A stretch of DNA of 64,000 nt from Clostridium zeae (GTDB lineage: Bacteria; Bacillota; Clostridia; Clostridiales; Clostridiaceae): assembly GCF_017312485.1 (NCBI RefSeq), contig NZ_BMBA01000002.1, positions 1,168,635 through 1,232,634 on the forward strand. Direction: 5' to 3'. The translations under genes were made by a program, and so were the position numbers. Shown here one piece after another: positions 38,623 to 48,464 of this stretch; the stretch's first letter is position 1; each line of letters starts with the position of its first letter. The notes beneath the pieces were generated by a model, which was given only the letters and a program-made list of their open reading frames with translations, was not told where the DNA came from and searched no databases.

Positions 38623-40704
38623 TTATGATTCATGTGATTTTATAAAATCTATAATTTCCTTAGGATCTTTAGCATTGTCTAAAGTCTTAAAAAACTCATC
38701 CATTTCAAATAATTCAACAAGCTCAGACATTGCACGCAAATGACTATTATTATCTATAGCACTTAAGCAAAATACATATTTTACAGGATCATTATCTTCA
38801 TGTCCAAACTCAACAGGATTTTCTAAAGTAGCAATACCTATTGCGATTTCTTTTGTTCCTGCTTCTGGTCTTGCGTGTGGCAAGGCCACATGTTTTGTAA
38901 TTACGATATAGGCTCCAGATTCTTTTGCAGTTTTAACCATAGCATCTACATATTCTTCTGTAGCTTTACCATTTTCAACTAGAACAGCTGCTGACTGTCT
39001 TATAGCCTCTTCATAATTTTTAGCTGAAACCTTTAGTTTTATTAGTGCTTCGTTAGTAATTTCACTTAACATAAGTCCTTCATCTCCCTTAGACGTAAAA
39101 TTCTCTATTTGTGCAAAATAGGATAATAATTCATTTGAAAGTAAACTTTCTGAAGTTACTTTCGCATATTTTTTTACTATATCCATAACTTCATCTATTT
39201 TTGGTTGTCTTAAAAAAATATCACCCAACTGAATGTACACTTCACGTGTAAGCTTATATTTTTCCTTTTGGGTCATAACAGGACTAACTTTAATTACTGG
39301 TACATCTATTTCTAACCCCTCTGCCTTATAATTAGTAGTAAACACAATATCTACAGGTTCACCGAACTCTTTTAGCTTAGAGGATTCTAATGGTGGTAAA
39401 AAGTTTAGTTCTGGAAATAAATTTGTGAGCTCTGCATATAATATAGCTGAGCTACCGACCCCATTTGAACAAACTATTAATGCTGTTCTTTTTCTAAGAA
39501 TATTAAATTTCTTTCTGCTAGAGAAAATAGCCGCAAAATGCATTGTTAGATACGCTAATTCCTCTTCCTGAATTTCTTCTCCAAATAGGCCGCAGAATTC
39601 TTTCATTGCATTGCTTACAATTCTATATAATAGTCCATATTCTTCTTTTACCCTTTTACAAAGTGGATTGTATATAGGTAGTTTAAATAAAAGTCTGTAA
39701 TAAGCTGGTCTAAAATGAGAATATAGTTGCTTGAATATTTTTTCATGACTTATATAATTAACTCCACTTAAATACTCAAACTTTATCATCATTTTGTTCA
39801 CAATTTCTGTGATTACTTCCCTGTCTCTTGTACCTTCTTCAAAGTTTCCTACGGATATACCTAAAATCCAAGCACTGATGTACATTATATCGTGAGGTTT
39901 TATCTTATCTTTGCTATCATATACTTCTAATAATTCTTCAGCAAATCCATATTCTTTCATAGATGTTAAAGCTGAAATATTAGGAATATCTATATTTTCT
40001 GAAGTAATGATTTTATTTGATAGCATTCTGGCTTTTAGAAAAATGAATATATAGATAAATTCAACCAATCTATTCTCAACAAAAGTAATTTTATGTTTTT
40101 TTACAAGCTTTGATATAATATCTTTAGCTTCTTCATAACTATCTAATTTGTACTCTTTAATAAAAATGTCAAATACTCTTGAACCGTCCTCATTAGATAG
40201 TGTCTCTATGATACTTTTAATAAGTATCCTTCTAATCTCCATCTCAGATCCGACTAAATAATAGCCGTTTGTACGATTATTTTTAACTTTTATCCCTTTT
40301 TTCTCCAGATCAGGTATAAAATCTTTAAAATCAAGAATTACAGTAGATCTACTTATCTTTAGGGAATCTATAAAATGATTAATCGATATATCTTCTAGGT
40401 TTATAAAAAGCATCAAATACATATATAAAAGTCGTTCTGTTTTACTAAAGTAGTAAGTATTTTTAGAATAGTTCTTTATTAGGATTTCTTTAATTGCATC
40501 CTTTGTTTCCTTTTGAACAATTATATCTTTATTGGCCATTAAAGTTATTAGTGGAACCTTTTTAACTTTAAACAGGTCATTAATTTTATTTAGTCTGTAT
40601 GTAACTTGTCTTTTTGTAGAATTTGTTTCTTCTTGCAAAACTTTTGTAGTTATCAGTGTACTATTTAGTAAAATCTGAAGAATTGATACGATTTCTTTAT
40701 CCAT
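38623..40704 (-). CDS. BglG/MtlR-type PTS-controlled transcriptional activator
   Basis: The 693-residue regulator has N-terminal helix-turn-helix domains (TNSTKRQVTYRLNKINDLF about 25-45, SRSTVILDFKDF about 118) and two PRD domains (about 180-400). A galactitol-type EIIB-like domain follows (ALIVCSNGVGSSAILYAEL, about 410), then a C-terminal EIIA domain (about 545-693, active His in HVALPHARPEAG). Phosphorylation by the PTS would switch it on or off. The EIIA domain may also supply phosphate to the transporter, since no separate IIA gene exists. It is the first gene of the operon. Confidence 0.9.
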   Translation of the reverse strand: MDKEIVSILQILLNSTLITTKVLQEETNSTKRQVTYRLNKINDLFKVKKVPLITLMANKDIIVQKETKDAIKEILIKNYSKNTYYFSKTERLLYMYLMLFINLEDISINHFIDSLKISRSTVILDFKDFIPDLEKKGIKVKNNRTNGYYLVGSEMEIRRILIKSIIETLSNEDGSRVFDIFIKEYKLDSYEEAKDIISKLVKKHKITFVENRLVEFIYIFIFLKARMLSNKIITSENIDIPNISALTSMKEYGFAEELLEVYDSKDKIKPHDIMYISAWILGISVGNFEEGTRDREVITEIVNKMMIKFEYLSGVNYISHEKIFKQLYSHFRPAYYRLLFKLPIYNPLCKRVKEEYGLLYRIVSNAMKEFCGLFGEEIQEEELAYLTMHFAAIFSSRKKFNILRKRTALIVCSNGVGSSAILYAELTNLFPELNFLPPLESSKLKEFGEPVDIVFTTNYKAEGLEIDVPVIKVSPVMTQKEKYKLTREVYIQLGDIFLRQPKIDEVMDIVKKYAKVTSESLLSNELLSYFAQIENFTSKGDEGLMLSEITNEALIKLKVSAKNYEEAIRQSAAVLVENGKATEEYVDAMVKTAKESGAYIVITKHVALPHARPEAGTKEIAIGIATLENPVEFGHEDNDPVKYVFCLSAIDNNSHLRAMSELVELFEMDEFFKTLDNAKDPKEIIDFIKSHES

Positions 40705-41007
40705 TTATATTAATCCTCGCTTTCTTATTAAGATTAATTATAATCTCGTCTTTGGATTGTTATTTTTCATCGCCTCCTCAACATCATTCTATTTTAATTG
40801 TATATCGTTTTCAATTCAATTTAGGTTCAACTTTTGTCCGCTAGTTAGACAAAAATTAAATAGAACTAGCAAAACTGTGTAAATTGCTAGGTTCTATGGC
40901 ATCTATCCAATCGTTATCGAACAGTATAAGCTCCTTTTTTATATCTTTATTCATCTCTTTATTTATACCTAAGAGACAATACTTTGCCTGTTTGCCTCTG
41001 AATCATT

Positions 41008-41095
41008 TATAGATAAACCAGCTCCAAATAAAGATTTCGATAGTTCTACGAATCTTTATTTGGATAGATTTCAATATGAAGTAGTTTATCTATAA
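41008..41095. repeat. Hairpin repeat alpha copy 4
   Basis: TTATAGATAAACCAGC and GTAGTTTATCTATAA are inverted ends of an 88-base element. The interior again contains AATCTTTATTTGGATA, as in copy 3. Confidence 0.6.
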
Positions 41096-41256
41096 ACTAT
41101 CCCTTCAAGCTAATATCTCCAAAATTGTTTTGATTTATAATTTTATAGAATTTAAATTAAGAATGGGTATCCTCAAATGCTTATAGAAATGGGAAAAGCA
41201 TATATACTAAATGATTAAAGATATATTACAACACAATTATATTTTGAACAAATTAA

Positions 41257-41296
41257 AACCCACGAAAATCCATTTTTAGATTTCCGTGGGTCTTCT
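41257..41296 (-). terminator. Terminator downstream of the flavin reductase gene
   Basis: CCCACG..AATC and GATT..CGTGGG arms with a minus-strand TTTTAATTT tail, 200 bases past the reductase stop. Confidence 0.65.
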
Positions 41297-41496
41297 AGTG
41301 AAAGTAAGTTGTAGCGCTACTACCATGCTTCTGATAATAACTATCTACATACACATCTCAAAGATTTAATAAAACTGTATATAAAAGTTTAACACAATAA
41401 AATAGGTATATTTAAAAGAATTCTTGGAGTAAATTTTCTAAATATCGCCATAACATCAAACAAAACCTCTACAAGTTTTATATTTTCCATTAATAG

Positions 41497-43920
41497 TTAT
41501 TTCATTTCTTCAACTGCAGTATTACCAGCAATTCTTCCAAAGGTAAATATATCAGTTAATGCATTACCTCCTAGACGGTTACCTGCATGGATACCTCCAG
41601 CAACTTCTCCAGCAGCATAAAGATTTTTAATTGGTTTATCATTTTCGTCTAATACGTGGGCTTTAGTGTCTATCTTAAGTCCACCCATTGTATGATGAAT
41701 TGCTGGCTTTCTAGGAGTAGCATAAAACGGTGCTTTCTCAACTTTTAAGCTAAATGTATCCTTATGGAATTCTGGATCAAAGCCTGCATCAACATATGAA
41801 TTATATTTATTAATAGTGTCTATAAGAGTTGCAGGATCCATACCAACTTTTACTGCTAGCTCTTCTAGAGTATCTGCTCTAAATAGAGTGCCAGCTTCTA
41901 CCTGACGATCTATCTTTTCTTGGCTTGTATTAGCTGCAGTTTTCTTTATTTCATCATCAGCTATAAGGTAGAATAACCCACCTTGTCCAATAGCAGCTTT
42001 TGTTAAAACATCTCTTCCAGAGAATTCATTAATAAATCTTTTTCCTTCTTTATTAACTATTACAAAGTTTTCAGGAGGCACTTGAAGTCCACTAAATAAT
42101 TCACCAGTTTCAGGATCGGACACAGGCATCATTTGGGTAAAGCCCATTCCTGTAAGTGCTGCTCCAACTGATTTACCAAGTAATATTCCATCACCAGTCA
42201 TAGCGTAGGAATTAGTAGTTTTTATATCATCAGCAATTTCACTCCAGTAAGTGTTATATTCTTTTAGCATCTTTGTGTTTGCACCAAAACCACCACTTGC
42301 AAGCACTACTGCTTTTGCATGAACAGTTATCTTTTGGCCATTAACACCTGTTGCTATAACTCCTTTTATTTCACCATCTTCTATGATAAATTCTTTTACA
42401 GGGCTATCAGTAATGATTTTTCCTGAGTTATCTTGTACATATTTTGTTAGTGCAAGTATAAATGATGAACCATGACTTTTAGTAGGCTTATGACCACGAC
42501 GCCAAAGTGCACCAACAGGAGCAAATACTATACTCTTATCATACTCAACCCCTATTTCCTCTAGCCATTTAACACTTTCTAAACCTCTGTCTGTAAGTAT
42601 CTTTACCAGGTCATATTGTCCGTATATTGTGTTGCCATTAAGGTCAGTTCTTTTACCACCAAAATATGTTTGCATTCTGTGAAGTAGTGGAGAGTCAAAT
42701 AGATGTCCCTTTTGTGTACCAAACTTTTCCTGGTAAGCAGAAAACTCTTTTCTAAGTGCACGGAAATCCTCTATATATTCTGGATGAATTGAGCTCTCAT
42801 CTGTATCTAGTAGTGCTTCAATAGTATGTCTTTCTCCTGGATTTTCTTCAAACTGTATCTGCCACTCTGGATCTGCAGCATTGACAGGACCACCTGAACG
42901 TATGGTATTTCCACCTACTGCTGGATATTTCTCAAGAACAATAGCACTTGAACCGTTTTGCAACGCTGTTGCAGCTGCACTTAGTCCAGCGCCGCCTCCG
43001 CCTACAACTACTACATCACAAGTATATTCTTCGTCTTCTTTGATTAAGCTGCTAGCAGGCTTTGGACGTCTCTTAAGTATGTCAGGATTAACTCCTGCAA
43101 GTTTAACTGCTTTTGCTACACCGTCTATTACAGCATTACTAGTTTCTGAAGCACCGGAAAGAGCATCAACATTTAATGTCTGTCCTTCGATTATTTTATC
43201 TGGTATTCTTACAAAAACTACATCTGCAAGCCCTTCTGTCTCGCCCTCTGTATTTATATCTATACTTTCTATTCTGTTCTCACTAAAAGATACTTTCATT
43301 GGAAGACTTCCGCTGTGCCCTATTGCACTTACCTCATATACTCCTGGTTTGAAGGTAAACTCTTCTTCTTCGTTTAGCTGATTTGAAATCTTTGCAAAAC
43401 GCATAAAACGTAGGAAGCATATTTCTAGGAAATCTATGGTTCTTTCATTGTTTAGATTACCTTGTTCATCAAATGCTTTATTTGCACTTCCAAGTAAAAA
43501 CTCATATCCTGGCATTACATTGGCATCAACACCTGGTGCATCTAGGATTTGACGAAGATGTAGCTGTGCACGAGAAGACCCTTGAGTATCAAGAGAAGCA
43601 CCAAGGATCATTACTGGTTTGCCAGCAAGTGGATGAAGATCAAAGCTTAGCCATTCAATTAAGCTTTTAAGACTAGATGGTATTGAGTGATTATACTCTG
43701 GAGTAGCTATAATAACACCATCACTTGCTATAATCTTATCATTGAACATCTGTATCACTTCACTTGAGGACTGATTATCAGATTGATTAAACATAGGAAC
43801 ATCTGTAATCTCAAGTATCTCTATTTCTGCCTTTGACTCGAAGTATTTTTTCATAAACTGAAGGAGTTTACGATTATATGATCTTTTTGCACTAGTTCCA
43901 ACAATTGCTATAAATTTCAT
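41497..43920 (-). CDS. Three-domain flavin reductase: FMN reductase + covalent FMN domain + fumarate-reductase-like FAD domain
   Basis: This 807-residue protein is read from the ATG at 43920 (AGGAGG site). Residues 1-190 are an NAD(P)H-dependent FMN reductase ([35 protein letters not shown]). Residues 200-290 are an FMN_bind domain with the flavinylation motif [11 protein letters not shown]. Residues 310-807 are a FAD_binding_2 domain ([41 protein letters not shown]). No export signal is present. It would move electrons from NAD(P)H through two FMNs to FAD and reduce a 2-enoate such as fumarate, acrylate or urocanate in the cytoplasm. The substrate is inferred only. Confidence 0.88.
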   Translation of the reverse strand: MKFIAIVGTSAKRSYNRKLLQFMKKYFESKAEIEILEITDVPMFNQSDNQSSSEVIQMFNDKIIASDGVIIATPEYNHSIPSSLKSLIEWLSFDLHPLAGKPVMILGASLDTQGSSRAQLHLRQILDAPGVDANVMPGYEFLLGSANKAFDEQGNLNNERTIDFLEICFLRFMRFAKISNQLNEEEEFTFKPGVYEVSAIGHSGSLPMKVSFSENRIESIDINTEGETEGLADVVFVRIPDKIIEGQTLNVDALSGASETSNAVIDGVAKAVKLAGVNPDILKRRPKPASSLIKEDEEYTCDVVVVGGGGAGLSAAATALQNGSSAIVLEKYPAVGGNTIRSGGPVNAADPEWQIQFEENPGERHTIEALLDTDESSIHPEYIEDFRALRKEFSAYQEKFGTQKGHLFDSPLLHRMQTYFGGKRTDLNGNTIYGQYDLVKILTDRGLESVKWLEEIGVEYDKSIVFAPVGALWRRGHKPTKSHGSSFILALTKYVQDNSGKIITDSPVKEFIIEDGEIKGVIATGVNGQKITVHAKAVVLASGGFGANTKMLKEYNTYWSEIADDIKTTNSYAMTGDGILLGKSVGAALTGMGFTQMMPVSDPETGELFSGLQVPPENFVIVNKEGKRFINEFSGRDVLTKAAIGQGGLFYLIADDEIKKTAANTSQEKIDRQVEAGTLFRADTLEELAVKVGMDPATLIDTINKYNSYVDAGFDPEFHKDTFSLKVEKAPFYATPRKPAIHHTMGGLKIDTKAHVLDENDKPIKNLYAAGEVAGGIHAGNRLGGNALTDIFTFGRIAGNTAVEEMK

Positions 43921-43934
43921 TGTTATTAATCCTC

Positions 43935-44534
43935 CTACTCTTGCCAAGTGAATTTTTTAACTTTTTTATTTAAAACTTTTTCTGCTAAAAGTTTTGATGT
44001 AATATCTGTAAATAGAAGAAACTCTCTGAAAATTTCATCTAGCTCTGATAGCTTGTCCGAATAGATAAGATTTCCTTCGCTATCAAATGCACCTTGTGAT
44101 TTTCCTAAAAGGAATTCACTGCTTGGCATGATTCTGGCAGCAAGCTCAGGCGAATCAAGTATTTGTCTAAGATGTGCTTGTGCACGAGAAGAACCAAGTG
44201 TACCATGGGAAGCTCCTACAATTAAAACAGGCTTGTCAGTAAGTGCTTGACTAGTGTAACTAATCCATTCAAGAGCACTCTTTAAAACCGCAGGTATTGC
44301 ATGATCATACTCTGGAGTTGCTATTATTACTCCATCTGCTTTAAGAATTTTATCAGATAACTCTGCTACCTTTTCAGGAATATCAGAATCCTCTGGTTCA
44401 TTAAAGGCAGGTAAAGCCTTAATTTCATATAGTTCTATCTCTGCCCCATTGGAAAAATGCTTTTGCATAAATTGAAGCAGCATACGATTAGTTGACACGT
44501 CTGAGTTAGTACCTACAATTGCTAAATATTTCAT
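43935..44534 (-). CDS. NAD(P)H-dependent FMN reductase
   Basis: This 199-residue flavodoxin-fold protein is clearly paralogous to the first domain of the next gene ([40 protein letters not shown]). It starts at 44534 behind GAGAGGAG. It probably supplies reduced FMN or forms a complex with the three-domain reductase encoded 14 bases downstream. The paralogy suggests that the fusion arose by local duplication. Confidence 0.87.
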   Translation of the reverse strand: MKYLAIVGTNSDVSTNRMLLQFMQKHFSNGAEIELYEIKALPAFNEPEDSDIPEKVAELSDKILKADGVIIATPEYDHAIPAVLKSALEWISYTSQALTDKPVLIVGASHGTLGSSRAQAHLRQILDSPELAARIMPSSEFLLGKSQGAFDSEGNLIYSDKLSELDEIFREFLLFTDITSKLLAEKVLNKKVKKFTWQE

Positions 44535-44635
44535 AGTAATCTCCTCTCTCAATTTCAAAACTTCATAATTTCATTAATTATTTGATATAATTTTAACATG
44601 TTGAATATATTATATCTAATAGTTATTTATTGAAG

Positions 44636-44662
44636 TTTGATAACATATTTGTTATAATCAAA
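44636..44662. promoter_or_regulatory. Palindrome in the divergent LysR/flavin-reductase promoter
   Basis: TTTGATAAC and GTTATAATCAAA pair around a short spacer, 45 bases before the LysR start. The position and dyad form fit a LysR-type binding site serving both directions. Confidence 0.5.
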
Positions 44663-44706
44663 CACAATAAAAAATAAGTTATTTGTTTCACAAAAGGATG
44701 AATTAA

Positions 44707-45654
44707 ATGTCAAAATACTATTCTCAAGATATTTTGTATTATATTGATGCCATTTTAAAGTACAGTAATTATGGCAAGGCTGCCAAATCACTTTATATTT
44801 CTCAACCTTACTTGACACAGGTTATTAAAAGGGTAGAAAGTCAGTTAGGCTGTGAGCTTATCAATCGTAGCGATCTTCCATATCGATTAACCGAGCAGGG
44901 AAAGATATATTATCAGTATTTAACTTCAATAGAAAATAATTACGCTAAGCTGCTTAGAGAAATATCAGCTGTGTCAGATATAGATAGCAAGGTTATCAAG
45001 ATAGGAGTGCTTCCTAGCCTTGGAACCTACCTTTTACCTCTTTTTTTACCAAAATTTCTGAATATGCATCCAAACTGTAGAATAGAGCTTTCAGAGGCTT
45101 TACCAGAAAAAAATGAAAAACTAACTCAGAATGGTGAATTAGATTTTTGGCTTGGACAAAATTCAAGAAATATTTCTCCCAACTTAAACTCCATTACTTG
45201 GGGCAGGCACAGATACCGTGCTGTTATTCCTCGCTGCTGTGATCTATATCAGAAAGACGTCGCCATTATTCCAGAAGGAACTATAGACATAAATAAGCTA
45301 TTGTGTCAAAAACTTATACTAACTTCCAAAGGTTCTGCTATAAGAAAGCAGATAGATCAGTTATTAAGCCTTTATAAGGTGGAACCCAACATCATAATGG
45401 AAAGCACCGAAATCTATACTATACGTAATCTTGCAACCAGTAATTTGGGACTGACCTTTATACCAGAAAGCATCTATGTAAAGGAATGCCCATCTGAATA
45501 CAATATATATGAAGTTCCAATTGATGAGCTTAGTTTAGATTATTTTATAGCATACCACAGCGATAAAAAACTAACTGCCGTTGATAAAGACCTTATAGAA
45601 GCATTTCTGGTTCCTGGTGAAAATAATTTCAATATAGGAGATCAAAATGAATGA
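44707..45654 (+). CDS. LysR-family transcriptional regulator
   Basis: The 315-residue regulator has an N-terminal winged helix (SNYGKAAKSLYISQPYLTQVIKRVES, split here as AAKSLYISQPYLTQ, about residues 21-34) and a periplasmic-binding-like effector domain (KVIKIGVLPSLGTYLLPLFL onward). It is divergent from the flavin reductase genes and overlaps the ApbE gene by 8 bases, so it should control the whole module. The inducer is probably the reductase substrate. AAAGGATG precedes the ATG. Confidence 0.92.
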   Translation: MSKYYSQDILYYIDAILKYSNYGKAAKSLYISQPYLTQVIKRVESQLGCELINRSDLPYRLTEQGKIYYQYLTSIENNYAKLLREISAVSDIDSKVIKIGVLPSLGTYLLPLFLPKFLNMHPNCRIELSEALPEKNEKLTQNGELDFWLGQNSRNISPNLNSITWGRHRYRAVIPRCCDLYQKDVAIIPEGTIDINKLLCQKLILTSKGSAIRKQIDQLLSLYKVEPNIIMESTEIYTIRNLATSNLGLTFIPESIYVKECPSEYNIYEVPIDELSLDYFIAYHSDKKLTAVDKDLIEAFLVPGENNFNIGDQNE

Positions 45655-46585
45655 GTATAAGAAAATAATATATCTTATGGGAACAAAAATCTCTATATAT
45701 GTAAAAGCAGATGCTGCTGAAAAGCTTGCAGAAAAGGCTGAGGATATGCTGATTCATTATGAAGAAACCTTTAGTGCCAACAGTGATACCTCGCAGCTTG
45801 CGATGCTAAAAAAAGCAGCTGCATTGGCTCCACAAAAAGTAGATGAGGAACTGTATGAGCTGATAAAAATAGGAAAAGAACATAGTCTATGTGAGAATAC
45901 ATATTTAAATATAGCAATAGGTCCATTAATAAAATTATGGAAAATAGGTTTTAAGGATGCACATGTACCAGAGAAAGAAGCTATAGTAAAGGTACTGGAA
46001 CTTTTAAAGCCTGAAAATATACAACTAAATGATGAAAAAAAGACCGTGTATTTCTTGAAAAAAGGCATTGAGATAGACCTTGGAGCCATAGCCAAGGGCT
46101 ATTTTGCTGATAAAGTTATGGAATTATTTAAGAAAAATGGGGCCGTTTCAGCCATGGTGGATATGGGAGGTAATGTTCTAGTTTTTGGTGAATCACCGTC
46201 AATCGGCGGTGACTGGAATGTGGGAATACAAAATCCGTTTCTACCAAGGGGAAATGCGGTGGCACTTGTGAAAATAAAAGATCAATCCGTTGTAACCTCA
46301 GGAATATATGAGAGAATGTTTGAAAAGGATGGCAGTAAATACCACCATATATTTGACAGCAAAACAGGCTATCCAATAGAAAATAATATAGCGTCTTTAA
46401 CTATTATTGCTGATAAATCCCTAGACTGCGATATATATACTACAAAATTGTTTGGATTAGATGCTGCTTCAATTATTCGTAGAGTTAATAGCATTAAGGG
46501 GATGGGTGCTGTTGTAATAACTGTGGATGGAAAACTAGCCTATACAGATAATCTTATAGGAAGAATATATCCATTAACAATGTAA
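45647..46585 (+). CDS. ApbE-family FAD:protein FMN transferase, cytoplasmic
   Basis: The 312-residue protein is an ApbE flavin transferase (GIEIDLGAIAKGYFAD about residue 143, VDMGGNVLVFGES, SVVTSGIYERMF, HHIFDSKTGYP). It has no signal peptide or lipobox, in contrast to the copy at 7.7 kb. It therefore should act inside the cell, and the obvious target is the FMN_bind domain of the three-domain reductase. It overlaps the LysR gene by 8 bases, so the two are co-translated. Confidence 0.9.
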   Translation: MNEYKKIIYLMGTKISIYVKADAAEKLAEKAEDMLIHYEETFSANSDTSQLAMLKKAAALAPQKVDEELYELIKIGKEHSLCENTYLNIAIGPLIKLWKIGFKDAHVPEKEAIVKVLELLKPENIQLNDEKKTVYFLKKGIEIDLGAIAKGYFADKVMELFKKNGAVSAMVDMGGNVLVFGESPSIGGDWNVGIQNPFLPRGNAVALVKIKDQSVVTSGIYERMFEKDGSKYHHIFDSKTGYPIENNIASLTIIADKSLDCDIYTTKLFGLDAASIIRRVNSIKGMGAVVITVDGKLAYTDNLIGRIYPLTM

Positions 46586-46919
46586 TGTTCCAAGGAATAA
46601 GGTCGTATTCATTGTTGTCCCAGAAAATTATAAGTGAGTGTCGCAAAATGATTAATTTTTAATCAGGAGCGATGCTCCTTTTCGGTTAAAAGAAAAAAAT
46701 CTCCACAAGATTGAAATATAAAATCAATTTAGTAGTTATATATTAACACACAATTTTAATTCTGGCATTAACCATATAGTTATTAATAAAATACAAATTC
46801 TGTATTTCTTAAATTTCATTTTTGAATCGAAATATTCCTATTAATAATTTTTAGATTTATCAAATTTGGTAATACTATTACTATACAAATTTCAATACAC
46901 AATACTTTCGGAGGTACTT
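46586..46919. other. Gene-free AT-rich stretch
   Basis: 334 bases. It has a possible weak terminator for the ApbE gene (GGAGC/GCTCC plus TTTT, 46666-46684), then AT-rich sequence up to the GGAGGT ribosome site of the endonuclease gene. Confidence 0.45.
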
Positions 46920-47333
46920 ATGCTTACAAATGAAGAAAAAGCTTATATAGCTGGAATAATTGATGGTGAAGGCAGCATTATGCTAACCAGCTTTCACAGC
47001 AATGAACTTCATTCCCCTTGTGTTTCCATAGCTTCTACAACCTTAGAACTTCTACAATGGATTAAAGACAAAACAAATACCGGAGTAATTAAAAGAAAGA
47101 AAAATTATAATACTGAAAGACATAAAGATTGTTTTTCATATACATTGAGATACAATGATGCCATAAACTTTCTAGAAATGATATCCCCTTACCTTGTTAT
47201 TGAAAGTAAAAAACGTAGAGCTTTAATGATTATAAATGAATATAAAAGCTTAACACCCAGAAATGGCAGGTATTCTGAAGAACTCTTAGAAAAGAAAAGA
47301 AAGTTTTATGAAAGGTTTATTGCACTTAAATAG
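46920..47333 (+). CDS. Free-standing LAGLIDADG homing endonuclease
   Basis: The 137-residue protein has one LAGLIDADG helix (YIAGIIDGEGSIML, about residues 9-22) followed by the usual alpha-beta fold (STTLELLQWIKDKTNTG, ESKKRRALMII). With a single motif it should act as a homodimer that cuts a long palindromic-like site. GGAGGT stands 6 bases before the ATG. It is not inside an intron. It sits beside a copy of the tmRNA 3' end, while the intron in tmRNA (56913-57188) has no endonuclease of its own. Confidence 0.85.
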   Translation: MLTNEEKAYIAGIIDGEGSIMLTSFHSNELHSPCVSIASTTLELLQWIKDKTNTGVIKRKKNYNTERHKDCFSYTLRYNDAINFLEMISPYLVIESKKRRALMIINEYKSLTPRNGRYSEELLEKKRKFYERFIALK

Positions 47334-47335
47334 GG

Positions 47336-47362
47336 AACCCCTATACATTTCTGTCTAGGGGG
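47336..47362. terminator. Terminator-like hairpin after the LAGLIDADG gene
   Basis: CCCCTA.ACA / TGT.TAGGGG arms directly after the endonuclease stop and directly before the tmRNA-end repeat. Confidence 0.6.
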
Positions 47363-47410
47363 TTATATGGTGGAGGCAAACCGTGACCTTTGAAATCCAC
47401 TAAATTTAAT
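47363..47410. repeat. tmRNA 3'-end copy C, att-like
   Basis: TTATATGGTGGAGGC (47363-47377) is identical to the tmRNA 3' end plus flank at 56891-56905. The next 30 bases (..CTTTGAAATCCACTAAATTT) match those after copy B at 53862. This fits a displaced attachment-site end. Confidence 0.6.
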
Positions 47411-47837
47411 ATATTTTCTAATAACACTTTACTGGATTTTTAAATAATTATTATAAGATATTTCTTCATAATAACGACGCTTCTTATTTAAAACCTGACT
47501 ATACAATTTCAGTATAAATTATATATATTTACTATTATTATCTTCCATTAACTGCAATAATCTATTAATTAACTATACTTTTCCTTAATATTATTTTATT
47601 CTAAGAATAAATTTGAAAAATAACATTATAAAGAAAGCTTTGCTACATCATGTTTTTCTTATAACTAACTTTATGATGAGCATATATAAATTGTAAATGT
47701 GATCGAAGATGACTATAGTAAGAATTTATAAATAAAATCGTATTTTTAGAAAGTATTTAATTTCTAATAACTTATATAGAAAGCCTTCAAAGAAAGGGTT
47801 TAATACTCAACACTCTCTATAGCCTATATATTAAATA

Positions 47838-48464
47838 TTACATCATATTTCTTTTCATTCGTAACATATCAATAGCTTGTCCAAATTTAGCATAAGCTTC
47901 TGGTTTATCTTTCAATGTACGTTGCAAACCTATCATATTCATCAATAAATAGTCTAATCTATGTATTTCTCCTTCTAAACCAAGAGTTTTATAAAAATTT
48001 TTAACTGTTTCATTAGAACTTAATTCTTCAGAAATTATTATGTAATACTGTTCATCTCGCTTGAATGTGTCTTTAATTTCTTCTGTATCTGGATAGATAA
48101 ATTTTCTATCATTTTCAGGTAACCGAAAAGCGTTCTTTCGGTGATTACACGAATGGCAAGCTAATACAAGATTTTCAATAAATCCTGCATCAGCTTTTTT
48201 ATTAAAAGACTTTTCATTGATAAAATGATCTATTTCAAACATTTCTTTTGGCAATATATCAATAGATGCTCCACAGTAAGAACATTTACAATTGTATGCT
48301 TTCATAAACTCTATTTTATATGGGCCTTCATTTACCTTAATGTATGCATGCATATCTTTCGCTCTAGGATAAACACTTTTTATTTTATCCACTACACATT
48401 GTTTTTTTGCTCTCAGATCTTCAACTAGTGGACAATATTTAGTTACTCTATAATCATCAATCAT
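47838..48464 (-). CDS. HNH endonuclease (last gene of the methyltransferase/GHKL cassette)
   Basis: The 208-residue protein has a zinc-ribbon HNH core: CSYCGASI, EIDHFINEKSF, ENLVLACHSCNHRKNAF (about residues 60-118). That gives the DH and N..H catalytic residues with two CxxC pairs. The rest is unfamiliar. It begins behind CAGGAG and overlaps the receiver gene by 8 bases, so it is co-translated with it. It is the probable DNA- or RNA-cutting effector of the cassette. Confidence 0.88.
   Translation of the reverse strand: MIDDYRVTKYCPLVEDLRAKKQCVVDKIKSVYPRAKDMHAYIKVNEGPYKIEFMKAYNCKCSYCGASIDILPKEMFEIDHFINEKSFNKKADAGFIENLVLACHSCNHRKNAFRLPENDRKFIYPDTEEIKDTFKRDEQYYIIISEELSSNETVKNFYKTLGLEGEIHRLDYLLMNMIGLQRTLKDKPEAYAKFGQAIDMLRMKRNMM

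Larger units (their letters stand above)
40705..41496. other. Gene-free stretch upstream of the PTS operon
   Basis: About 790 bases with no credible gene. It contains a TAGAAC.TAGCAA / TTGCTAGGTTCTA hairpin (40861-40896), an alpha repeat (41008-41095) and a terminator (41257-41296). The PTS operon promoter should lie near its left end. Confidence 0.55.
47334..47837. other. Gene-free end of the accessory region
   Basis: About 500 AT-rich bases. Apart from the hairpin and tmRNA-end copy at its left edge, nothing recognisable. Confidence 0.5.

Noticed and set aside
46920-47333. LAGLIDADG gene as part of an intron at its own position
   Set aside because: No split gene or group I core sequence surrounds it, and it has its own ribosome site. 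It is free-standing here.
47838-48464. HNH gene as a group I/II intron homing endonuclease
   Set aside because: It overlaps the receiver gene and belongs to a four-gene operon. No intron core is present.
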